Shown here in pieces: positions 1-10,559 of a DNA stretch of 64,000 bases. Within the stretch, counting starts at the first letter, position 1, and every line of letters starts with the position of its first letter. The DNA is from Pediococcus acidilactici (GTDB lineage: Bacteria > Bacillota > Bacilli > Lactobacillales > Lactobacillaceae), in NCBI GenBank assembly GCA_024970065.1, contig CP103908.1, positions 682,001 through 746,000 on the forward strand. Direction: 5' to 3'. A model generated the notes under the pieces. It saw only the letters and a program-made list of their open reading frames with translations, made no database searches and was not told the DNA's origin. Both the position numbers and the translations under genes were made by a program.

Positions 1-533
1 TGGAGGCAACCAACCTTGATTTCATCATTTATAACATTCCCCAAACAACTGGATACGCACTGTCTGAGAACCTATTTAAGAAGATGATGGCTAAGGAACA
101 GGTAATCGGGGTTAAGAATTCTTCCATGCCGGTAATGGACATCAACATGTGGAAACTACGTGCTCCAAAAGAAAATATCATTTTTAACGGCCCTGATGAA
201 CAATTCGTTGGCGGTCGTGTAATGGGCGCAGATGCTGGAATTGGCGGAACGTACGGCGTTTATCCAGAGTTACTTTTAGAAGCTGACCGCTGTGTACGAG
301 AAGGCGAATTAGATAAGGCGTTGGAAATTCAGTTATGCGTCAATGATTTAATTTCACAATTAACTTCATTTAAAGGAAATCTTTACGACGTAATGAAGTT
401 AATTCTGGCGCAAAGAGGGGTTGCTGTGGGCCGCGCCCGTTATCCATTACCACACGTTGAAGAAAGCGAAATGGATCGAGTTACCCAAGTACGGGAAAAT
501 ATTGATAAGGCGATTGAAAAATACGTTGGCTAG
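1..533 (+). CDS. nanA: N-acetylneuraminate lyase-like aldolase, 3' part
   Basis: This is the C-terminal part of a class I aldolase of the DHDPS/NanA family. The gene starts before the window and is read in the frame of base 3. Such enzymes split N-acetylneuraminate into pyruvate and N-acetylmannosamine in the cytosol. The YNIP motif with the catalytic tyrosine codon at 30-32 is visible, followed by VIGVKNSS with the Schiff-base lysine codon at 114-116, then a GADAGIGGTYG segment typical of sialic acid lyases rather than dihydrodipicolinate synthases. An internal ATG at 84 is not the start, because conserved family sequence continues upstream to the window edge. The gene ends in a strong terminator. 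Other DHDPS-family aldolases cannot be fully excluded without the N-terminus. Confidence 0.85.
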   Translation, partial: EATNLDFIIYNIPQTTGYALSENLFKKMMAKEQVIGVKNSSMPVMDINMWKLRAPKENIIFNGPDEQFVGGRVMGADAGIGGTYGVYPELLLEADRCVREGELDKALEIQLCVNDLISQLTSFKGNLYDVMKLILAQRGVAVGRARYPLPHVEESEMDRVTQVRENIDKAIEKYVG

Positions 534-556
534 AAGCTAATCGAGGTTTTTGTATA

Positions 557-590
557 AAAGAGTTAGGGAAAAATTCCTAACTCTTTTTGT
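557..590 (+). terminator. Rho-independent terminator after nanA
   Basis: An inverted repeat built on AGAGTTAGG / CCTAACTCT is followed by a T-run. It lies 24 bases after the aldolase stop codon and separates it from the GH3 operon. Confidence 0.85.
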
Positions 591-745
591 TTTGGCTAAA
601 CGAAGGATAGGTTAATAAAGTGGTTAAAGGAGCGGAATCTAAAAATATAGGGGGTTTTTATTTATGATGAACTTTTTTGATATAAACGCTACTTTACTGA
701 TATATTTTGAAAATAAAATCAACTATACTGCAACTATAAGAGGAT

Positions 746-759
746 TGAAAACGATTACT
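746..759 (+). promoter_or_regulatory. cre-like CcpA site before GH3
   Basis: TGAAAACGATTACT fits the cre consensus TGWAANCGNTNWCA except at the last base. It sits just upstream of the ribosome binding site of the GH3 gene, where CcpA would act as a roadblock. This suggests glucose repression of the glycoside operon. I did not find a clear -35/-10 pair. Confidence 0.6.
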
Positions 760-775
760 TATGGGAGGCAGTCAT

Positions 776-2983
776 TTGAAGGAAGCAGAATTAAAAAAAT
801 TATTCAATGATTTAAGCGATGAAGAAAAGGTTAGTCAAACCGTCCAGTTAAACGGTGATTTATTTGTGGAAAGTGGGGTGATGAGTACCGGCCCTAAAAC
901 TGATTTAGGATTTCCTGTCAATTTTAATTATTACGAGATTGGCTCGATTTACAACGTCAACGACCACCAAAAACTAAAACAGTTGCAAACGGAAGTATTG
1001 GAAAAGAGTCGTCATCGGATACCGCTATTATTTATGTCAGATATTATTTATGGATTTCGGACGATTTTTCCGATGCCGTTAGCACAAGCAGGCTCGTATA
1101 ACTTTGATTTAATTCAACGAGCGGCAGCGGTAACTGCAAAAGAAAGTTACCAAAATGGTCTTCACGTTGTTTTTTCGCCCATGCTAGATTTGGTTCGGGA
1201 TCCGCGTTGGGGAAGGGTAATGGAATCGCCTGGGGAAGACGTTTACACAGCTAAAGAATTTGGACGCAGCGTTGTTCATGGATACCAGGGAGATATGAAC
1301 GGCGGAAAAATTGGACCAAACCACGTTGCCGCCTGTATCAAACATTTTGCGGCATACGGTGCACCAGAGAGCGGTCGAGAATATAATTCCGTTGAGCTTT
1401 CCGAACAAAAACTTTACAACGAATATTTACAAGCTTACCAAGCCGCAATTGAAGCCCGGGCCCAGGTGGTAATGACTGCCTTTAACCTATTAAATGGGGT
1501 ACCCGCGACTGGTAACCAGTGGTTAAATCGAAAAATTTTACGAAAACGGTTTGGATTTAATGGAGTACTTGACGCTGATTATGCAGCAGTTGCAGAATTG
1601 GTGGCTCATGGTTATGCAACAGATTCCGAAGATGCCGCACAAAAAGCGCTACGTGCGGGAGTCGATTTAGACATGATGACTGCAACTTACGCTAATGGAT
1701 TACCAAAACTCCTCAAGAATCCAGAGATGCGAAAGCTATTAGATGAAGCAGTTTGGCGAATTTTGGTTTTGAAAAACAAATTAGGCTTATTTGAGAATCC
1801 TTTCCGGGGGCTGGATGAACCTACTACTGGTGAAGTACTTGCCCAACAAGATCGCGCGCTGGCCACCAAACTAGTTGAGGAAAGCTGTGTTTTATTAAAA
1901 AATAAAAGCGCTTTACCACTACGACAAGATCAAAAAATTGCGGTGATTGGGCCGTACGCGGAAAGCAAACTGACCCTTGGCTTTTGGGCCTCGGTAAGTG
2001 GCAAAGCTACTGACGTAGTTTCTTTAAAAGAAGGGCTTCAACAAGTATTTAAGCCCGAACAGCTATCATTTAGCCGCGGATTTAACCTATTTGACTCTTA
2101 TGCGCCCTTTGGACCCTTGAAAAAGGGCCTTGAACTGGTGAATGGACCAATTGAAGATGAAGCAATGCTTTTAAAGCAAGCCGAAAAACAAGCAGCCACG
2201 GCGGACGTTGTAGTGCTAACCATTGGTGAAAACTTTTTGGAAAGTGGGGAGGGTGCCGCTAAAGCTCATTTGACTTTACCAGCGAAACAAAAGCAACTCA
2301 TTCAAGCGCTTGCTAAGCTAGGCAAACCGATTGTTGGAATCATTTATACTGGACGCCCACTCGTTTTAACTGACGTTGAACCATATTTTGATAGTTTGCT
2401 ATTAGCTTGGTATCCCGGAATTATGGGAGGCGTGGGGATTGCTAATTTACTATCTGGTAAAGCAAGTCCTTCAGCTCGATTATCAATGACTTTTCCGCGG
2501 AGCGAAGGCCAACTTCCGATTTATCTAGCAAGAACTCCTACTGGTCGTCCGTTAGGTAAAACTAATCATTCAGAACGGTTTGTATCCAAATATATTGATG
2601 AAAGTAACGAACCCCTATATCCATTTGGTAGCGGGCTTAGTTACGCAAAATTTGTCGGTAAATGGCGGAATTTATCTTACGAGGCGGGTAATTTAAAAGG
2701 CCAATTTGAGGTAAAAAATCTTAGTGAACGAACTGCGGATGTGGTTGCCCAGATTTACCTTAAGCAATTTCCTGCAGAAATTGTTCAGCCGGTCAAACGA
2801 TTAATTAAAACCGTTAAAATTCAGTTTTCAGGCTCTGGTAAACAGGTGGTTGATTTTGAATTGCCAGTAGAGGAGTTAGCTTACTTTGACAACCAAGGCC
2901 AAAAACACCTTGAACACGTCCAATACCAGTTCCAACTTGATATTTTAGGAGAAACCGCAGATATTGACTTGAAATTAAACTAA
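776..2983 (+). CDS. Glycoside hydrolase family 3 beta-glucosidase
   Basis: This is a GH3 beta-glucosidase of the BglX type with about 735 residues. It has the N-terminal TIM barrel, the alpha/beta sandwich domain (from about residue 360) and a C-terminal fibronectin III-like domain. Visible motifs are DPRWGRVMESPGED, CIKHFAAYG and LDADYAAV, where the aspartate of the usual SDW motif (codon 1577-1579) is the expected nucleophile. There is no signal peptide, so it acts in the cytosol. I place the start at the TTG at 776: GGGAGG at 763-768 is then a ribosome binding site 7 bases away, whereas the ATG at 761 would put that site inside the gene. It heads an operon with a PTS permease 23 bases downstream. 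It may hydrolyse unphosphorylated glycosides, beside the GH1 enzyme that handles phosphorylated ones. Confidence 0.9.
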   Translation: MKEAELKKLFNDLSDEEKVSQTVQLNGDLFVESGVMSTGPKTDLGFPVNFNYYEIGSIYNVNDHQKLKQLQTEVLEKSRHRIPLLFMSDIIYGFRTIFPMPLAQAGSYNFDLIQRAAAVTAKESYQNGLHVVFSPMLDLVRDPRWGRVMESPGEDVYTAKEFGRSVVHGYQGDMNGGKIGPNHVAACIKHFAAYGAPESGREYNSVELSEQKLYNEYLQAYQAAIEARAQVVMTAFNLLNGVPATGNQWLNRKILRKRFGFNGVLDADYAAVAELVAHGYATDSEDAAQKALRAGVDLDMMTATYANGLPKLLKNPEMRKLLDEAVWRILVLKNKLGLFENPFRGLDEPTTGEVLAQQDRALATKLVEESCVLLKNKSALPLRQDQKIAVIGPYAESKLTLGFWASVSGKATDVVSLKEGLQQVFKPEQLSFSRGFNLFDSYAPFGPLKKGLELVNGPIEDEAMLLKQAEKQAATADVVVLTIGENFLESGEGAAKAHLTLPAKQKQLIQALAKLGKPIVGIIYTGRPLVLTDVEPYFDSLLLAWYPGIMGGVGIANLLSGKASPSARLSMTFPRSEGQLPIYLARTPTGRPLGKTNHSERFVSKYIDESNEPLYPFGSGLSYAKFVGKWRNLSYEAGNLKGQFEVKNLSERTADVVAQIYLKQFPAEIVQPVKRLIKTVKIQFSGSGKQVVDFELPVEELAYFDNQGQKHLEHVQYQFQLDILGETADIDLKLN

Positions 2984-3006
2984 ACTTAAGTAAAGGAGTA
3001 TCAAAA

Positions 3007-4362
3007 ATGAACAATTTAGAGAAGTTTTTAAACGACAAGCTACTACCAATTTCGGAAAAATTACAAAAGAATAAAGTCCTGGCGGCCCTAATGGAAGGAT
3101 TTATTCGGACCAGTCCAATCACGTTGGGAATTGCGTTAATCACCATTATCGGGAACTTTCCGGTTCCGGGTTGGACTCAATTTTTAACTAAGATTGGGAT
3201 TTTCCAACATGTCGAAGCGATTACTAATGGGGCTACCGGAGTTTTCTCGCTATACGTAGTGTACAGTTTAGCCTTTTCTTACGCGAAGCAATTGAAAACT
3301 AACGAACGGAATGCTTCATTAATTTCGTTAGCCAGTTTCATCATGTTAATGCCGCAATCGGTTACCACCACGGTAATGAAGAGCGGCCACGCGACTAGTC
3401 AAGCAATTGGAGCATTAAAACTTGATTACTTAGGCGGACAGGGGCTATTTATCGGAATGATTTTAGCATTGGTAATCACCCGACTTTACGCAGCCCTTTC
3501 CAAAAAGAACTTGATGATCAAGCTTCCCGAAAGCGTTCCGCCAATGGTTACCCAATCTTTATCCCCAGTGTTCGTTGTTACCATCATCTTCGTACTAGTA
3601 TTCATCGTTCGGGTATTGTTTGGGTTGACGCCATCAGGAACCATCTTCCAATTCTTCGTTGACGCAATTAACGCTCCGTTGAACTCCTTAGTTGCTAGCC
3701 CGCTTTCAATTATCTTGATAATGGAACTCTTAGCAATTTTCTGGTTCTTCGGAATCCACAACGCTGTTTTACAAGGACCTTTAGGCGCAGTTAGCATGAC
3801 CATGATCGTTGGTAACATCACGGCTTTCCAACATGGTCAAAAATTACCGTACTTGTTACCTTCCGTAATTTACATGGGAATGTACGCAGCGGGATTCATG
3901 GGCTTAGTTACTTTTGTAATGATTCGCAGTAAGTCAACCAAGATGAAGCAATTAGGTAAATTAGCATTTATTCCATCACTTTTTAATATTTCAGAACCGA
4001 TTATGTTCGGGATGCCAATTATTTTGAACCCGCTCTTCTTTATTCCGCAAGTATTTACGCAATTAATTGCGGGCTTTGTAACCTGGGGCTTAACGACCAC
4101 TATTTTACCAATTTCACTTAACCCAACGATGTCGCTACTCCCATGGACTACACCAACTTTCGTTAAGATGCCATTTTCAGGGGGTCTAAACTACACCATC
4201 CTAATGGTGATTTGTATGGCGATTGGAATTTTAATGTGGTACCCATTCATTAAGGTTGCGGACAACAAAGAATACCGCTTAGAAATGGAACTCGCAAAAA
4301 AAGAACAAACTGAAACTGAAGCAGAAAAAGAAGCGGAAGCAGCGGAAGCAGTTACCGAATAG
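3007..4362 (+). CDS. PTS EIIC permease, cellobiose/lactose class
   Basis: This 451-residue membrane protein is the sugar-translocating EIIC subunit of a lactose/cellobiose-class phosphotransferase system. It has about ten membrane segments and the class signatures FWFFGIHNAVLQGP and NISEPIMFGMPI. The last 20 or so residues are a charged tail rich in Glu and Ala. The ribosome binding site AAAGGAG lies 9 bases before the ATG. No EIIA or EIIB partner is encoded in this operon, so it must borrow them from elsewhere in the genome. It is embedded between GH3 and a ROK kinase with short gaps. The specificity is probably a beta-glucoside or related disaccharide, but this is inferred from the class and neighbours only. 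Confidence 0.9.
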   Translation: MNNLEKFLNDKLLPISEKLQKNKVLAALMEGFIRTSPITLGIALITIIGNFPVPGWTQFLTKIGIFQHVEAITNGATGVFSLYVVYSLAFSYAKQLKTNERNASLISLASFIMLMPQSVTTTVMKSGHATSQAIGALKLDYLGGQGLFIGMILALVITRLYAALSKKNLMIKLPESVPPMVTQSLSPVFVVTIIFVLVFIVRVLFGLTPSGTIFQFFVDAINAPLNSLVASPLSIILIMELLAIFWFFGIHNAVLQGPLGAVSMTMIVGNITAFQHGQKLPYLLPSVIYMGMYAAGFMGLVTFVMIRSKSTKMKQLGKLAFIPSLFNISEPIMFGMPIILNPLFFIPQVFTQLIAGFVTWGLTTTILPISLNPTMSLLPWTTPTFVKMPFSGGLNYTILMVICMAIGILMWYPFIKVADNKEYRLEMELAKKEQTETEAEKEAEAAEAVTE

Positions 4363-4384
4363 TTTAAAAGCGTGGAGAAGACAG

Positions 4385-6629
<2,245 letters not shown>

Positions 6630-6648
6630 TTTAAGGAAGGGGGTTCCG

Positions 6649-7593
6649 ATTATCAAAAAAAGTAATTACGTATTTGACGAGTCAGCCAATACGGGAATGA
6701 CGGTGTATTTACAAACGAATTTAAGTGCTCCCCAGCCGCTAATTTTAATAATTCCGGGAGGCGGTTACAGTTTTTGCAGTGAACGGGAAGCTGAACCGGT
6801 GGCTTTAGCTTTTTTGGCAAAAGGCTACCATGCCGCAGTATTACGTTATCACGTGGGAGAATTTCGCAATTTTCAAGCAGCTTTAAATGATGGCCAACTG
6901 GCTTTACGACAGATTAAACAAATTGCTTCGGACGCTGCAATTGATGTGGATAAAATCGCGGTAGTGGGCTTTTCTGCAGGTGGGCATTTAGCGGCGGCAA
7001 CGTCGACAATGCTAAGCGAAAAGCCTAGCCTATGTGTTTTAGGCTATCCGGCAATTTTAGATTCGTTTGTCGAGGTAATGCAGGTGCAAGCCCCTTCCTT
7101 AGACCAGCAAGTTACCGCAACGACTCCGCCAACCTTTTTATTTACCACCTTTCAAGATAATGTGGTACCGGTGGAAAATTCGTTGTTGTACCTGCGAGCT
7201 TTAGAGGAACACGACGTTTTGTTTGAGGCCCACGTTTTTCAAGAAGGTAAGCATGGACTTTCGTTGGGGACAGCGGCAGTGGAAAAAAATGACCCGCGGT
7301 TTGCCCGGTGGTTTGACTTATGCTGCGAGTGGATGGAAATTAATTGGCAGAAGACGTCTAAGCCGGCGGAGTATCCGGATGTTTTAACCATGCCGGTCGG
7401 CGAACTAATGCGTAACGTAGCTAATAAAAAAATTCTCTTAGAGTATTTTCCAGTTTGGCAAGATCGTAGCCGGTATAAAATCGTTCGTAAGTTTAACCTT
7501 ACGGAACTTCACGAGGTGGCGCCGCAAATTTTTAATGCAACGATTCTGCAACGACTACAAAGTAAATTAACAATGGGGGAAGGAGCAAATTAA
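6649..7593 (+). CDS. Alpha/beta hydrolase, BD-FAE/acetylesterase-like
   Basis: This cytosolic serine esterase has an oxyanion-hole segment LIIPGGGYSF, the nucleophile serine in VGFSAGGHLAA (codon 6973-6975), an aspartate in FQDNVVP and a C-terminal histidine in GKHGLSLG. It resembles carbohydrate acetylesterases and would deacylate glycosides entering the operon's pathway. The start is unusual. AGGAAGGGGG at 6634-6643 is a strong ribosome binding site, but the next in-frame codons are GTT, CCG, ATT and ATC. The best spacing gives ATT at 6649. A TTG at 6622 is in frame but would put the site inside the gene. The C-terminal 70 residues after the hydrolase core are not recognised. Confidence 0.8.
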   Translation: MIKKSNYVFDESANTGMTVYLQTNLSAPQPLILIIPGGGYSFCSEREAEPVALAFLAKGYHAAVLRYHVGEFRNFQAALNDGQLALRQIKQIASDAAIDVDKIAVVGFSAGGHLAAATSTMLSEKPSLCVLGYPAILDSFVEVMQVQAPSLDQQVTATTPPTFLFTTFQDNVVPVENSLLYLRALEEHDVLFEAHVFQEGKHGLSLGTAAVEKNDPRFARWFDLCCEWMEINWQKTSKPAEYPDVLTMPVGELMRNVANKKILLEYFPVWQDRSRYKIVRKFNLTELHEVAPQIFNATILQRLQSKLTMGEGAN

Positions 7594-7595
7594 TA

Positions 7596-9305
7596 ATGAA
7601 AAGTATCATCACCGACGAAAGTTGGCGGCCGACGACTGCGCTTAACCAACCACTTCCGCCGTCCATTGCACAAGTGCATAGTTTCAAAAACAGTAAAGCA
7701 GCATTTATGCTGTTGCTTAACGACGGACACCGTAATCACTATACGTTAGGCACCCAGTTTTCAATTCCAGACGATTTGGAAACTCCGATGTACCGTATTG
7801 CGTTTGAAACTGAGTTACCTTTGATATCTAATTTTGTGGAATATTATTTGGGGAAGGATGACGTCGCCTATGCCGATAAACTTTTAAGCGAGGCCAGTCA
7901 TACCTATCCAGGAAACCAGTGGGCCCCGATTTATGTAGAAATTCCGATTAACCGAGATTTAAAAGCAGGAAACTATCCCGTAAAAATTAAAGTATACCAA
8001 ACTAGCCTAACTGGATCAGAAGTTTTGGTAGTCGAAAGTAAACTCCAAATCGTGGTGGCTAATTTTGCCTTATCACCCAATCCGGCAAAGGACTTTCATC
8101 TCGATGTCTGGCAGCAGCCCTCTAATTTAGCCCGCACGTTCCACGTACCCATGTGGGGCGACCAGCACTTTGCGTTAATTGATGAAATGGCCGAAAAACT
8201 AGCGCAAATTGGACAAAAAACAGTAACGGTGATTGCGGGTGAAATTCCTTGGAAGGGATGGTTTAACTACATTGTCAAGGACTACCCCGCAAACCTGTAC
8301 GAATATTCGATGATCCAGGTCAGCAAAGACTCCGCAGGTAAATTGAAATGTGACTTTACCGTTTTGGATCGTTACCTTGCTAGCTTTGCTAAATGGGGTG
8401 TTGACCAAGAGATTGAAATTTTTGGCTTACTAGGAGTTTGGAAACCACCGTTCTTTCCACAGGTAACCATTAAAGATTACCCAGAAAATTTAGTGGTTCG
8501 TTATCTAGACGAAGTTACGGGAACAATGCAATTTATCGATAACGTAGCAGATTTAACGAACTATGTTATAACACTTTGTGATCATTTAAAGGACTTGCAA
8601 GTTTGGAAAAAAGTTCGGCTAATTGCGGACGAACCTAAACAAGCACAGTTAAAAGAATTTAAGGATGCGTTATCTGCGTTGAAGCAAATGGTGCCAGATC
8701 TCAAGGTTAAGGTTGCTTTTGATAAGGAGCCGATCCTAAACGAATTAGCTCCGCTAGTAGATACCTTGGCAACTTCGTTTTATTGTACTAGTCAATTCGG
8801 CAGTCAATTGCAGGCCAGTCATCCTGGGGAAGTCCAGTATTATATTTGCAATTACCCAGACCACCCCAACACCTTCTTGCACAGCCCGTTATTGGAAACC
8901 CGGTTGCAAGGTACGTTGACGGCATTCTTACCGGTAAATGGCTTGTTACGGTGGGCGTTTAACTGCTGGCCAAGCAACGCCCGCGAAGATATTCGTTACA
9001 ACACCAGTTCGTTGCCGATTGGGGACAATTGTTTGGTATATCCCGGGGAAAACGGTCATTTATTATTATCGTTGCGCTATAAGCAGTTGGAACGGGCGGT
9101 CGAGGACTTTAGTTTAATCAAGTCTGCAAAGGCTAAGGATGAAACAAGGACCACGGCAATATTAGAACATTTTTTTGGGGAAGCGGATTCTCGGAAATGG
9201 ATGGAAGATAGCCATTGTGCAGCGCCAAAATTGTTTAGGCAAACTGCGGACGATTTTAAGCAAATGAGGGATGAATTAATTGCGGTAATCAATAACGACG
9301 TTTAA
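7596..9305 (+). CDS. DUF4091 glycoside hydrolase-like protein
   Basis: This 569-residue protein has an N-terminal beta-sandwich region (about residues 1-155) and a barrel-like region beginning FHLDVWQQP. It ends in the pattern LLRWAFNCWPSN, then LVYPGENGHLLLSLR and RAVEDFSLI, which is characteristic of DUF4091 proteins related to GH123 N-acetylgalactosaminidases. The enzymatic activity is not established for this member. It has no signal peptide, so it works inside the cell. It starts two bases after the esterase stop, with AGGAG upstream of the ATG. In this operon it is likely to attack an unusual glycoside bond, possibly one involving an amino sugar, but this is inference. Confidence 0.75.
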   Translation: MKSIITDESWRPTTALNQPLPPSIAQVHSFKNSKAAFMLLLNDGHRNHYTLGTQFSIPDDLETPMYRIAFETELPLISNFVEYYLGKDDVAYADKLLSEASHTYPGNQWAPIYVEIPINRDLKAGNYPVKIKVYQTSLTGSEVLVVESKLQIVVANFALSPNPAKDFHLDVWQQPSNLARTFHVPMWGDQHFALIDEMAEKLAQIGQKTVTVIAGEIPWKGWFNYIVKDYPANLYEYSMIQVSKDSAGKLKCDFTVLDRYLASFAKWGVDQEIEIFGLLGVWKPPFFPQVTIKDYPENLVVRYLDEVTGTMQFIDNVADLTNYVITLCDHLKDLQVWKKVRLIADEPKQAQLKEFKDALSALKQMVPDLKVKVAFDKEPILNELAPLVDTLATSFYCTSQFGSQLQASHPGEVQYYICNYPDHPNTFLHSPLLETRLQGTLTAFLPVNGLLRWAFNCWPSNAREDIRYNTSSLPIGDNCLVYPGENGHLLLSLRYKQLERAVEDFSLIKSAKAKDETRTTAILEHFFGEADSRKWMEDSHCAAPKLFRQTADDFKQMRDELIAVINNDV

Positions 9306-9340
9306 GAAAATAATCCTAGTGAAAATGGAAGATACCAATT

Positions 9341-10338
9341 ATGCGATGGATAAAACGACTGTTAATCATAATACCAGCTTTGTTAATTTTATTAATTGGC
9401 GGAGCAATGCTAATTAACGCGTTAACGCCCCGACCAATTAGTTTATTAACCCGGCAACAATTTGATACGTCCAAAAAACATCAAGTGTACCCCCGGCCCA
9501 AAAGGTTCAAGCAAAAAACGGCTGAGCTAACGGTGCAAAAAACGTTAAGTACGGAAAGCACTTGAACAGGAGCGCCATGGACGTGTACTTACCGCCCAAT
9601 GCTAGTAAAAGGCCCGTGCTTTTCTGGATGCACGGTGGTGCCTATGTCGGCGGGGATAAACGCGATTGTCAGGATTATCTAAAACTTTTGAGCGCGGATA
9701 CTAACCAAGTCGTGGTGAATATTAACTACGCTCTTGCACCAGAAAGTCATCATGCGACACCAGTTAGACAGATCAACCAAGCTGTTCAGACAACCAAGCA
9801 AAAATACGGAAAACAAATTGATTGGTCCAAGGTCACCATTGGCGGAGATTCAGCTGGGGCGCAAATAAGCAGTGAATATGTTTTAACTTTGCAAAATAAA
9901 AAGATTCGTAAGATGGATCAAGTGCAGCCGGTTTTAAAAAAGCAGCAAGTTAAAAAGTTTGTGTCGTTATCGGGATTGCTAGAACCCCAAAAGTTTACCC
10001 AAGTTAGTGATCGCACATCTAGCTTCCTATACGCTAAATGCGGCTGGGCGTATTTTGCCGACAAGCATTTTGAAAAAAAGAAGTCCATTCGTGATTTATC
10101 AATTATCAGTAACGTTAACGATTGGACGCCGAAGACTTTTTTGACTGATGGCAACACAAATACCTTTACAAAGCAAATGAATGCCACTGCTAAAGCAATT
10201 AGTGACCATAATGGACAGGTGACTAAAGTAAGTTACCCGAAGAAAACCGCCAAGTTGAATCACGAGTATCAATTTGATTTTAGTAATAAAGAAGCCCAGG
10301 AAACCTATGCTAAGTTGGTGGATTTTTTAAGCGAATAG
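9341..10338 (+). pseudogene. Membrane-anchored alpha/beta hydrolase, frame-broken
   Basis: Two frames together form one alpha/beta hydrolase of about 330 residues. The first part (9341-9565) has an N-terminal membrane anchor, LLIIIPALLILLIGGAML, and stops after 74 codons. The second (from about 9562) carries WMHGGAYVGGDK (oxyanion hole), GGDSAGAQ (nucleophile) and a late histidine near NHEYQF. The frames differ by -1. Reading one more A in the A-run at 9537-9542 would join them smoothly, so a one-base loss in a homopolymer or a sequencing error is likely. A TTGA stop/start overlap at 9562-9565 could allow coupled translation of the second part, but that part would lack the anchor. It resembles cell-surface esterases of lactobacilli. 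Confidence 0.7.
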
Positions 10339-10398
10339 CTATTAAGGGGGCTTAACGCTGGCGATAAATTTTTTGTGTTTTAAAAGCGGCTAACCATG

Positions 10399-10440
10399 AG
10401 TACTTCTCAAGAAAGTGAAAATTCTTGAGAAGTACTTTTT
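10399..10440 (+). terminator. Terminator of the glycoside operon
   Basis: A 15-bp perfect stem, AGTACTTCTCAAGAA with TTCTTGAGAAGTACT, is followed by a T-run. It ends the operon before the PRD regulator. Confidence 0.9.
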
Positions 10441-10494
10441 AGTTCCTATATAAAAATAAGTCCTTTACAGAAGTTGCAACATTAATCATGCAAT

Positions 10495-10508
10495 AGAAAA
10501 CGTTTTCT
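10495..10508 (+). promoter_or_regulatory. cre-like palindrome before PRD regulator
   Basis: AGAAAACGTTTTCT is a perfect 14-bp palindrome close to the cre consensus, about 50 bases before the regulator start. It probably brings the PTS operon under CcpA control. Confidence 0.55.
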
Positions 10509-10559
10509 GGAAGCCGATAAGCACGTATAGTACGTATTGGAAGGAGGTGAGTCGACATA

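Noticed and set aside
84-533. ATG at 84 as a gene start
   Set aside because: Conserved aldolase sequence continues upstream to the window edge, so it is an internal methionine.
761-775. ATG at 761 as GH3 start
   Set aside because: It lies upstream of and overlaps the ribosome site GGGAGG; TTG 776 has correct spacing.
9537-9543. Programmed -1 frameshift at AAAAAAC in the split esterase
   Set aside because: The heptamer is not in the codon phase needed for X XXY YYZ slippage, so a simple indel is more likely.
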